NCBI GenBank assembly: GCA_031273485.1
Contig: JAISRS010000489.1
Location: 1 to 12,572 of the forward strand
Direction: 5' to 3'
Origin: Prevotellaceae bacterium
GTDB taxonomy: Bacteria > Bacteroidota > Bacteroidia > Bacteroidales > UBA932
DNA: 12,572 nucleotides
The stretch's first letter is position 1. Every line of letters begins with the position of its first letter. The notes below the pieces were generated by a model. The model searched no databases, was not told the origin of the DNA, and worked only from the letters and a program-made list of their open reading frames with translations. A program made the position numbers and the translations under genes. Shown here piece after piece: positions 1-7,700 of the stretch.

Positions 1-103
1 TGGCCGTTTTAAGCCGGTTTCAAGCCACTAATTAACATATACCACATTTAACACCTTCCTCTAACCGCTGTAAATCATCTATTTATACATTTACTTTTGC
101 CAT

Positions 104-118
104 AGTTCTACGAGAACT
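104..118. promoter_or_regulatory. Perfect 6-bp inverted repeat, possible operator or hairpin
   Basis: The arms AGTTCT (104-109) and AGAACT (113-118) are exact reverse complements around a three-base ACG centre. No T-run follows, so an intrinsic terminator is unlikely. It lies about 45 bases upstream of the AT-rich promoter-like stretch, a plausible position for a regulator site. Function is inferred only from symmetry and position. Confidence 0.25.
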
Positions 119-146
119 CTATCACAAAATAACTTGCCAATCTTTC

Positions 147-173
147 TATACATATAATTGTGTATATAATTTG
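147..173 (+). promoter_or_regulatory. Candidate promoter with overlapping inverted repeat
   Basis: TATACA (147-152) and TGTATA (161-166) form an exact dyad with an 8-base spacer. It runs into TATAATTTG (165-173). That string resembles both a -10 box (TATAAT) and the Bacteroidota -7 element TAnnTTTG, with one base too many between TA and TTTG. No good -35 or -33 partner is visible. If real, this would be the promoter for livH and everything downstream, and a regulator bound at the dyad would block it. Low confidence. Confidence 0.25.
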
Positions 174-339
174 ATTAAACAATATGGCAATATGAAGAAT
201 TTAATTAAGGCATTGCTACCCATTGTCGGTTTTGCGCAGAGCGGGACAACGGGAGAAATCACAACTCGCCACATAAGGCGATTTACGTTCAAATGGAAGA
301 ATTGAATTTGGAGGATATTAAACTAAATTAAGCAGCAGA

Positions 340-1209
340 ATGTTCATACAGTTCCTCATAAACGGCATTATCACAGGCATCCTTTACGGTTTGTCGGCTA
401 TTGGGTTTGCGCTGGTGTATAATACGACGCGGATTTTCCATATCGCTGCGGCGGCATTGTATGTGGCGGCGGGCTATGTGTTTTACTATGCGTTCAATAC
501 GTTGGGGGTGCCGTTATGGTGGGCGGCTTTGGCGGCGGTAATTTTTACGGCAGGCTTGAGTGTGTTGTGCGAATGGGTAGTGTATAAACCATTGTACCGG
601 AAAAAATCTTCGCTCAACGTGGTAATGATTTCGTCCATTGGCGTGATGATTGTTTTGGTAAATGTGACGGCAATGATATTCGGTAACGAAACAAAAGTGC
701 TGGACAACAGTATTCAACCGGTGTTTACTTTCGGCGAAATGATGATTACCCGTCCGCAAATGTTGCAGGCGACAGTTGGGATTTTGTTGATGGCGGCGTT
801 TCTTGTTTTTCTGAAATTCAGCAAGTTTGGACTGAAAACGCGGGCATTGAGCAATGATGCGGCATTGTTCGAGGTGTTGGGCTTTAACATCACCACCACG
901 CGGGTTTTGGTATTTGCATTGAGCGGCGTTTTTCTTGCTGCGGGCAGTTGCCTGACGGCTTACGATATAGGAATGGACCCGCACGTAGGTATGCCTGTGT
1001 TGATTAACGCAATGGTGGCAATGATTGTCGGCGGAATGGGACGGTTTAATGCCTGCATTTTGGGTGGTTTACTGCTGGGAGTGCTGCAATCGTCGGTTGT
1101 GTATCAGTTTTCGGCGAACTGGCAGAATGCGATTACTTTTTTGGTGTTGCTGCTCTTCCTGTTTTTCAAGCCGCAAGGGATTTTGGGATATAAGAAACGA
1201 ACGGTGTAA
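340..1209 (+). CDS. livH: Liv-type ABC importer permease, LivH family
   Basis: Inner-membrane permease of the branched-chain amino acid/urea (HAAT) class of ABC importers; it pairs with the LivM homologue to form the translocation path. The 289-residue protein is almost entirely hydrophobic helices. The first segment matches the family pattern (NGIITGILYGLSAIGFALVY at 8-27), followed by RIFHIAAAALYVAAG where LivH proteins have an NFAHG-type motif. Residues 162-185 (GLKTRALSNDAALFEVLGFN core) match the cytoplasmic loop that docks with the ATPases. The MIVGGMGRFNACILGG stretch (228-243) and the terminal FKPQGILG (276-283) are also family landmarks. Length is typical. It is the first gene of the operon, 24 bases before livM. 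The substrate cannot be read from the permease; amino acids are the default for the family. A GGAGG at 310-314 is too far upstream to be an ordinary ribosome-binding site. Confidence 0.9.
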   Translation: MFIQFLINGIITGILYGLSAIGFALVYNTTRIFHIAAAALYVAAGYVFYYAFNTLGVPLWWAALAAVIFTAGLSVLCEWVVYKPLYRKKSSLNVVMISSIGVMIVLVNVTAMIFGNETKVLDNSIQPVFTFGEMMITRPQMLQATVGILLMAAFLVFLKFSKFGLKTRALSNDAALFEVLGFNITTTRVLVFALSGVFLAAGSCLTAYDIGMDPHVGMPVLINAMVAMIVGGMGRFNACILGGLLLGVLQSSVVYQFSANWQNAITFLVLLLFLFFKPQGILGYKKRTV

Positions 1210-1210
1210 A

Positions 1211-1226
1211 CAATTACGAATTAAAA
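1211..1226 (+). repeat. Junction repeat copy 1 (CAATTACGAATTAAAA)
   Basis: This 16-base string in the livH-livM gap recurs exactly at 2911-2926 at the end of livG. The core AATTACG heptamer is repeated in tandem at the second site. The copy sits entirely in the 24-base intergenic spacer. Confidence 0.7.
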
Positions 1227-1233
1227 GATAGGG

Positions 1234-2106
1234 ATGGAATATATCTTACATATAATAATCATGTTGAACATGTATGTCCTGCTGGTTTTGGCGGCGAATT
1301 TGCCGACAGGGCTTGCCAATTTGCTGTCGATTTGCCAGGCAGCATTTTACGGCATCGGAGCGTATTTTTCGGCCTATTTTCTTATGCAGTTCAATCTGCC
1401 GTTTGTCGTTGTGGCGCTGATTGTGATGGTGCTGACAGGCGTTTGCAGTTTGTTGGTTTCGTTTGCATCGGTCAAACTCAAAGGCGATTATTTCGTGTTG
1501 GCTACGCTGGCGTTTCAGATGATTGTTTTCACAGTGCTGTATAACTGGACAGACGTAACGCGCGGACCTTACGGCGTGGCGGGGATTCCTGCGGTAAAAT
1601 TGTTTGGAATAATCGAAATACTGGGCGTTTATGGTTATTTTATTTTGACGACAACCGTATCGGCAATCGTGATTTTGTTGTTCCAAAACCTAAAAACTTC
1701 GCCTTACGGGCGAATTTTAACCGCCATTCGCAGCGATGAACTGACGGTGGCGGCGCTGGGACGAAATCCTGCCGCTTTCAAAACGTGGGCGTTCTTTATT
1801 TCCGCCGCATTTTCGGGTTTGGCAGGCTTGCTTTATGCTTCGTACATCAGTTACATCGACCCGACAAGTTTTACGCTTGACGAAAGCATTTTTATCCTTA
1901 CTGCTCTGTTTATCGGAGGAATAGGAAATATCAAAGGTCCCGTTACCGGTGCATTGTTTGTGGTGCTGTTGCCCGAATTGTTGCGTTTTGTCGGTTTGCC
2001 CGATGCTGTTGCGGCTAATTTGCGACAGATTATTTACGGTTTGGCACTGGTCGTGGTCATGTATTATCGTCCGCAGGGATTTTGCGGGAAAATTATATTG
2101 AAATGA
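1234..2106 (+). CDS. livM: Liv-type ABC importer permease, LivM family
   Basis: Second inner-membrane permease of the importer, partner of LivH. The 290-residue protein carries the LivM hallmarks: GLANLLSICQAAFYGIGAY (26-44, equivalent to the GLxNLGHAAFFGIGAY region), the ATPase-docking loop YGRILTAIRSDELTVAALG (158-176), ISAAFSGLAGLLYAS (189-203), IGGIGNIKGPVTGA (227-240) and a C-terminal YRPQGF. Hydrophobic helices span most of the length. The start at 1234 follows a short purine run (GATAGGG); no alternative start is needed. Its TGA stop overlaps the livG ATG as ATGA, a usual sign of translational coupling. Subunit class is confident; the transported ligand is not known. Confidence 0.9.
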   Translation: MEYILHIIIMLNMYVLLVLAANLPTGLANLLSICQAAFYGIGAYFSAYFLMQFNLPFVVVALIVMVLTGVCSLLVSFASVKLKGDYFVLATLAFQMIVFTVLYNWTDVTRGPYGVAGIPAVKLFGIIEILGVYGYFILTTTVSAIVILLFQNLKTSPYGRILTAIRSDELTVAALGRNPAAFKTWAFFISAAFSGLAGLLYASYISYIDPTSFTLDESIFILTALFIGGIGNIKGPVTGALFVVLLPELLRFVGLPDAVAANLRQIIYGLALVVVMYYRPQGFCGKIILK

Positions 2107-2924
2107 TGTTGCAACTGAAAAATATAACATTGAGTTTTAGCGGTGGCAGGGGTACATTCAAAATCCTTGACAGTTTGAATTTGTGTGTGGAACGCGGCAA
2201 AATTACCGCTCTCGTTGGCGGCAACGGCACAGGCAAAACCACGCTGTTCAATATTATTTCAGGTTTTCAGAAGGATTGCAGCGGCGAAATTGTTTTCAAC
2301 GACAAAAAAATCAACACTCTGTCTCCATCCGGAATAGCACGGCAGGGCATCGGTCGGCTATTCCAGGGCAAATCGCTCTTGCCCGACCTGACTTTGCTCG
2401 AAAATATGAAGTTGCACGCCTCAACCCTGACAGAGTTCAAAACTCCGAAAGGGTTACGCGATGAAACACCCTTCGCTTATCTTTTCCGAAGCAAAAGACA
2501 ACGGGAAATTGAAAATACAAAAGAAGCACGGGCGATTGAAGTATTGAATAATTTGTTTGGCAATGAAAACAAATACCTGGAAATGCTCCACACACTCGGC
2601 AGCGATTTTTCTTACGGCGAGCAGCGTTTACTTTCATTGGCAGGGTTGTTTATGGGCAGCTATTCGCTTTTGCTGCTCGACGAACCTACGGCAGGCGTCA
2701 ATCCTGTTTATATCGAACAAATCCGGCGGATTATCCGGCAAATGGCAGGCGAAGGCAAAACCATTTTGCTTATAGAACATAATATGCAATTTGTCAGAGA
2801 TATAGCCGACAAAGTGGTGTACCTCGACAATGGCAAAATTCAGTTTGAAGGAACGGCAACCGAAGTACTGAACAATCAGGAAGTAAAAAACAGTTATCTG
2901 GGCGTAGAATCAATTACGAATTAA
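2103..2924 (+). CDS. livG: Liv-type ABC importer ATPase, LivG family
   Basis: Cytoplasmic ATPase that with LivF powers the LivHM permease pair. In the 273-residue protein the Walker A motif is GGNGTGKTT (39-47), the Q-loop glutamine is Q88, the signature is the LivG-like SYGEQ (170-174), Walker B is LLLLDEP (189-195) and the switch histidine is H226 in LLIEHN. Length and motif variants fit LivG, which differs from LivF by a longer helical region after the Q-loop (about 105-165). The start ATG at 2103 overlaps the livM stop as ATGA. A TTG 21 bases upstream in frame is possible but lies inside livM and adds residues not typical of the family. The last four codons and the stop are made from the AATTACG repeat (SITN then stop), so the extreme C-terminus has probably been reshaped by the repeat. 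Confidence 0.9.
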   Translation: MMLQLKNITLSFSGGRGTFKILDSLNLCVERGKITALVGGNGTGKTTLFNIISGFQKDCSGEIVFNDKKINTLSPSGIARQGIGRLFQGKSLLPDLTLLENMKLHASTLTEFKTPKGLRDETPFAYLFRSKRQREIENTKEARAIEVLNNLFGNENKYLEMLHTLGSDFSYGEQRLLSLAGLFMGSYSLLLLDEPTAGVNPVYIEQIRRIIRQMAGEGKTILLIEHNMQFVRDIADKVVYLDNGKIQFEGTATEVLNNQEVKNSYLGVESITN

Positions 2925-2939
2925 AAATTACGAATTACG
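2911..2939 (+). repeat. Junction repeat copy 2 with tandem AATTACG heptamers
   Basis: CAATTACGAATTAAAA at 2911-2926 is identical to 1211-1226. AATTACG then recurs in tandem at 2926-2932 and 2933-2939, running to the livF start codon. The repeat overlaps the livG stop codon and fills the whole livG-livF gap. Such short A+T-rich units at gene junctions suggest slippage-prone or repeat-derived spacers. A role in RNA stability or translation is possible but not shown. Confidence 0.7.
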
Positions 2940-2940
2940 A

Positions 2941-3624
2941 ATGAAGTTGGAATTGAAAAATATAACTGGGGGTTACATGCACGGACACGACATTCTGCAA
3001 GGTGTAAATCTGACCGTCGAAAGCGGACAGGCTGTCGGCATTATCGGCTTGAACGGCAGCGGAAAATCCACGCTCGCCAAAGCCGTCACCAACACTTTGC
3101 CTTTCCGTCGGGGCGGAATTTTGATTGACGGCACAGATGTTTCAACGCGAACAGCCAAAGAATTGTCCGATGTCGGTATTTCGCTGTTTTTGCAGGGCGG
3201 GCGCGTGTTCGACGACCTGTCGGTAATGGAAAATCTGCATTTTGCCGCAAAATCGAAGACGGATTTGGACGAAATCCTTTCGTTTTTCCTTTTTGAAAGC
3301 GATTTTTTAAAACGCAATGCCGACAAACTGAGCGGCGGACAACGTCATCAACTGGCATTGGCAATATGCCTTTTGCGACAGCCGCAACTGCTGATACTCG
3401 ACGAGCCGTCGGCTGGACTCTCACCGCAGGCAACAGAAGAAACGTACCGCATCCTGCAAAACCTGCGGGAACGCAAAATCCTGACAATACTGTTGATAGA
3501 ACAGAATGTAAGCCGAGCGGTAGAGTTTTGCGACAAGGTAAATTTGCTGAAAAATGGCGTAGTTGCCCATGCCACAGTAAGCAAGAATTTGAAAGAAATA
3601 GAAAATGTAATGTTTGATAAATGA
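2941..3624 (+). CDS. livF: Liv-type ABC importer ATPase, LivF family
   Basis: Second ATPase of the importer. The 227-residue protein has Walker A GLNGSGKST (36-44), Q-loop Q85 in LFLQGGRVF, a canonical LSGGQ signature (130-134), Walker B LILDEP (151-156) and LLIEQN (184-189). The glutamine Q188 in place of the switch histidine is normal for LivF proteins, so it should not be read as a defect. The short length (LivF is about 230-240 residues) and the GGRVFDDLSVMENL segment (86-99) also fit LivF. The ATG at 2941 directly follows the AATTACG repeats. The next gene is 31 bases downstream with no visible terminator, so readthrough into the binding protein is expected. Confidence 0.9.
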   Translation: MKLELKNITGGYMHGHDILQGVNLTVESGQAVGIIGLNGSGKSTLAKAVTNTLPFRRGGILIDGTDVSTRTAKELSDVGISLFLQGGRVFDDLSVMENLHFAAKSKTDLDEILSFFLFESDFLKRNADKLSGGQRHQLALAICLLRQPQLLILDEPSAGLSPQATEETYRILQNLRERKILTILLIEQNVSRAVEFCDKVNLLKNGVVAHATVSKNLKEIENVMFDK

Positions 3625-3655
3625 TACATTGGAATAATAATTTTGAAATAAAAAT

Positions 3656-4798
3656 ATGAATAAAAAGATTTTAGTTGGCGTGACCGCCGCAGCATTGGTA
3701 GCCGTAATGGTTTGGGTATTCTTTGCGAAAAACAACGAGGGCGGTAATGAAACCGAAAAAGTTAAAATAGGCGTGTCAGTTCCTCTTACAGGGAATTTGG
3801 CATTTTGGGGTGAAGAAGTAAAACGCGGTATGGAAATTTATGCTGCAAATCAAGAAGTTTCAGACAAACTTACGCTTTTATTTGAAGACAACAAAGGTTT
3901 GCCTAACGAAGCCGTTACTTCGATGAAAAAATTGATTGAGTTTAACAAAGCACAAGCTATTGTTACGATGTTGGTAAAGCTTTCTGCACCGCAACGCGAA
4001 ATTGCAGAGCAGAAACAAATCCCCCTGGTTTCAACATATAATTCTTCGTCAGGTTTTACGAAAGGTTATACTTTTACTTATCAGGATTTTGCAACGCACG
4101 AATGGCAACTGCCCGCGCTTACTCATTTTGTTTTCAATGAATTGAAAGCAACAAAAGGCATAACATTTTGTTCGTCAGATGATTTTGGAAAAGATGGACA
4201 GAAATTTTTCAAATTGAATCTTGAAAAATTGGGCGGAACGATATTAGATACCGTTTTGTTTGCGCCCGGAACTATAGATTTGAGAAACGACATTGCCAAA
4301 ATTATGCAGAAAAAACCTGAATTTATTTTTGTTGTAGGACAGGAAAATGAGTTAATTGTGGCAACAAAACAAATCAGGGAACGCGACAGGGATATTCTAA
4401 TTTTTGGCATAGGCTCTTTCGAGTCGCCAACGGTTTGGGGTGCAATTCCTGCTGAATATCAAAACAATCTTTATTTTGTAAATTCATTCTTTGATAAGGA
4501 TTTTGACGACGAATCTACTATTTATTTCAACGATTATGTCGCAAAATGCAATCAAGAGCCAAGTATGCCTTCTGTATATGGTTATTCTATTTGTAAGTAT
4601 TTGTACGCTATTTTGAGTGAAGTACAAAAAACGAATACAAGTTTTGCTGCTGTAACTGATACCATACAAATTCGTAGTATCCGAGGCAATTTGCAATTCA
4701 ACGATTTGCATGAAATAATGAGCGATTTTGGCTTGTACAAGCGTGAAAACAATAAATCAATTTTAATTTCAAAATACAAATCTGCATATTATGAGTAA
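3656..4798 (+). CDS. Type 1 periplasmic-binding (Leu/Ile/Val-like) substrate-binding protein, membrane-anchored
   Basis: Substrate-capture component of the importer or, given its neighbours, a ligand sensor. In 380 residues, a Lys-rich start and a single hydrophobic helix (5-24) are followed by VKIGVSVPLTGNLAFWGEEV (36-55), the classic first strand and ligand loop of Peripla_BP_6 proteins. Other family marks are QIPLVSTYNSS (121-131), SSDDFGKDG with a following KLGG (173-194), and a C-terminal IRGNLQFND (342-350). No lipobox cysteine is seen and no clear AxA cleavage site, so the helix may stay as an anchor with the domain outside the inner membrane. Classical liv operons usually begin with this gene; here it is last and overlaps the kinase start by 8 bases (ATGAGTAA). 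G+C is visibly lower than in the transporter genes. Ligand unknown; amino acids or a related small molecule are possible. Confidence 0.85.
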   Translation: MNKKILVGVTAAALVAVMVWVFFAKNNEGGNETEKVKIGVSVPLTGNLAFWGEEVKRGMEIYAANQEVSDKLTLLFEDNKGLPNEAVTSMKKLIEFNKAQAIVTMLVKLSAPQREIAEQKQIPLVSTYNSSSGFTKGYTFTYQDFATHEWQLPALTHFVFNELKATKGITFCSSDDFGKDGQKFFKLNLEKLGGTILDTVLFAPGTIDLRNDIAKIMQKKPEFIFVVGQENELIVATKQIRERDRDILIFGIGSFESPTVWGAIPAEYQNNLYFVNSFFDKDFDDESTIYFNDYVAKCNQEPSMPSVYGYSICKYLYAILSEVQKTNTSFAAVTDTIQIRSIRGNLQFNDLHEIMSDFGLYKRENNKSILISKYKSAYYE

Positions 4799-7700
4799 AT
4801 ACAAAGAGCCAAACAATATCATTTATAAAGTGAATGATTTTAATGATTTACCTTGGGTAAATAGTGATAATTTTGAGGGTTTTAGAAATCTGATTGATTC
4901 ATTAGATATAAAATCAGATGCCAAAATACTTGATATTGGCTGTGGAGCAGGTGCAATAGCCGACTACCTGTCTACAAAATGGACAGTCACGGCTATTGAT
5001 GTGTCTGATGTAGTCATCAGACATTGTAAGAATACGTATGTCCAAAATAGTGACATATTTGAGGCTCTTGATTTTTTGGAATGGAACAAAAAAAATAAAT
5101 ATGATTTTGTTGTCGCTCATTTATTGCTTCACGATATTCAGCCCGAAGATTTGGAAGCTTTCTGTAAAAACGTTTCCGATTTGGTTGAAGATAAAGGGAT
5201 AATCCTGTTGTCGTGGTTAAAACAGAACGATGACAGAGAAAGAGAATGTTTATTTAATGGCGGAAAATCCAAAGTGTTTTTTCACAAGCCTGAAAATCTT
5301 GCTATATATTTCAAAGATTTCTATATTGAACAAAAGTCTGATGTAGAAATAACCCCAAAAAATCCTAATATCATCAAAAAAGCAAAGGAAAAAAAGGTAG
5401 AAGGTTTCACTTATCAAACATTAATTATGACGAAAGATGCGATTAAATTACAGTACGATATACTGAAAGGCAGTTTTGATGAAATTAAAGAGGAACTTGA
5501 AAAAGGGAAAATCTGCTCTGACGTTGAATTGGAAAACAAAAAAAAGGATATTTATAAAGAAATTACCGAAAAACTCTATGAATTAACATTGAACGCCAAT
5601 GCTAAAGCCAAAGATGCAAAGATTTTTTACAATCTTCAAATTAAGGAAAATGTTGAGCCTGATATTAAACTTTACCCAATAGAAGATGACGAAACAGCAA
5701 GATCGGAAAAATCAAGAGCCTATTTTTTAGTGAATGCTTACAATAACTATTATGATGATATACATAAGGAAGATGGCGAACAAAAAGGTAGATGTTTTTT
5801 AGTTCATAGTTTCTTTCAACTGACAAATTTGGCTGCAAACAATATAAAACGTATTGATTTGCGTAAAGAAAACAATGATGTAAAAATAGTATTACAATAT
5901 TATAATGCCAAAAATGAAAAAGAAGATATATTTGATGACTTTTTAAATAAGAATGCAAAAGATTACGATATTGCTTTGTATAAAGATTATATTAACTTTT
6001 TATTTAACGAAACAGCAAAGAATGATTTTGTTGATTATTTGAAAAAGAAATCAGGTGAATCAATAAAGGAAAAGTGTCCAAAACATTACACTATTTGGAA
6101 TTTATCTTTTCCTAATTATGATTACATTGGAACGATAATAGTCGAATCTTATGAAGACAACAAAATTGATATTCCCGACGATATTTTGAATGAAATCCGA
6201 AATATATTTCACGCCTTCAAAATAGAGTATCATAAATGTGAAAACGAATTGGCAAAAACCCGAATCCGCCAAAAATCCATTCAGTCTGCCATCTCCGCCA
6301 TTATGTCCCGCAATATGAGTCATAACTTGGGTAGTCATTTTATTACCAATACTAAGAATTATATTGCCACACAAGGTGAAAAGTATAAAGATACGGATAT
6401 GCCATTGGCTGCCGATTTGCGTGGTATCCGTCACGTGCTGCAATACACACAAGAGCGAATGGATTACATCGCTACTATTGTTTCTGGCGACCAATACCCG
6501 CTCGGCGCATTGAACGTCAAAGCGCAACTTTTTGACGAATTGACGATAGATGATTTTGCGGAACGACACGACCACGATACTACGAATTTTTTTCTCAAAT
6601 ATCTGGTGTATTCCGAAAAATATTCGCACGATAAAGAAAAAGATAAAGATTTTCAGGACATTAAATTACAGATAATCAAAAAAAAGGGCAACGAACGAAA
6701 GAAATTTACAGGTAAAAAGGGGAGGGATTATGAAGGTGAAGACGAGAGAGTTCATTATGAGACATTAGAAAACGAACAGGATATTAAAAGAGAACTTTCC
6801 GAACTCAATTTTGCCGTGCCGGGCGGCGTTATGGCACGACATGCCTTATTCAATATTGTGGAAAACATAATGCGTAATTCTGCCAAACATTCAAAAAATG
6901 CAGAAAAAGAGGATCTGATTATAACACTCGAAATAGAAAAAGCCACTAATACAAATATTGTTAAGAAAGATTATTTGATAAAAAATAAAGAAGGCGATTA
7001 TCAGGTAAAGGAAAATATTTATCATATCAGAGTCTATGATAACAAGAAAAATCATGACGATGTAGTGAAAAACGTACAGCCAAGACTGAACAACTTGCAA
7101 ACCTTAACAAATGATGGAACTATCAACAAGGAAAACAAAGGATTAAAAGAAATGCTGATTTGTGTGCTTTGGTTGCAAAACGAAGATATAGCAAAAGTGT
7201 TGTCGGAAATTGACAATACCCCTAATGATAGATATAAAAAAGTTGAGGAATATTTTAGAATCTGTAAGTGTGGCGAGGATAATAATTTTGGGTACGAATT
7301 TGAATTGCCTGTTTGGAAAAATATTTATCCATTAAAAGTGAATGAAAACAGTAATGTAGTAGAAGAAAACCTGACGGATATTTGCGCTGATATTGTTTGT
7401 TGCGGCAAAGATAAAGTGCAGATTATCAACAATAAAAACAACAAGGCTGACGGGTGGGAATTGAAAGATATTTTCACAAGATTCACAAAAAAAGCAGAAA
7501 CGACTGATTATAAATCACTCTTCCAGGATGCAAGTAAAAATGTGCTGAAAAATACAGAATTAGATGACTATATCATTTACATTGCAGACAACGATCAAAA
7601 GGACAGACAAGCCCCTGAAGGAAAACCAACAGTGATAATTTCAGGAAAAAACAACAATGTGGACATTACCGACAAGCATATTGTCTTTGAAAGTCATCTT

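Larger units (their letters stand above)
1..339. other. Leader/intergenic region upstream of the transporter operon
   Basis: This 339-base stretch holds no convincing intact gene. It contains three GCC-led short direct repeats at 3-26, an inverted repeat at 104-118, a second one at 147-166 that overlaps an AT-rich promoter-like stretch, and a short out-of-frame stretch that reads like the end of a protein (209-331). A 37-codon ORF at 192-305 (starts MKNLIKALLP) has a hydrophobic start but is probably chance. No tRNA, riboswitch fold or intrinsic terminator was recognised by eye. Confidence 0.6.

Noticed and set aside
514..984. 156-codon - strand frame inside livH
   Set aside because: Its composition (His, Gln, Arg and Asn heavy) is a mirror of the livH coding sequence; no family resemblance.
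3541..3624. Missing switch histidine in LivF as a sign of inactivation
   Set aside because: Q188 in LLIEQN is the normal LivF variant; LivG carries the histidine.
5088..5095. A8 run in the kinase gene, with similar 8-base runs at 8424-8431 and 9366-9373, as phase-variation sites
   Set aside because: Runs of eight are expected by chance in such A+T-rich genes and all frames are intact.
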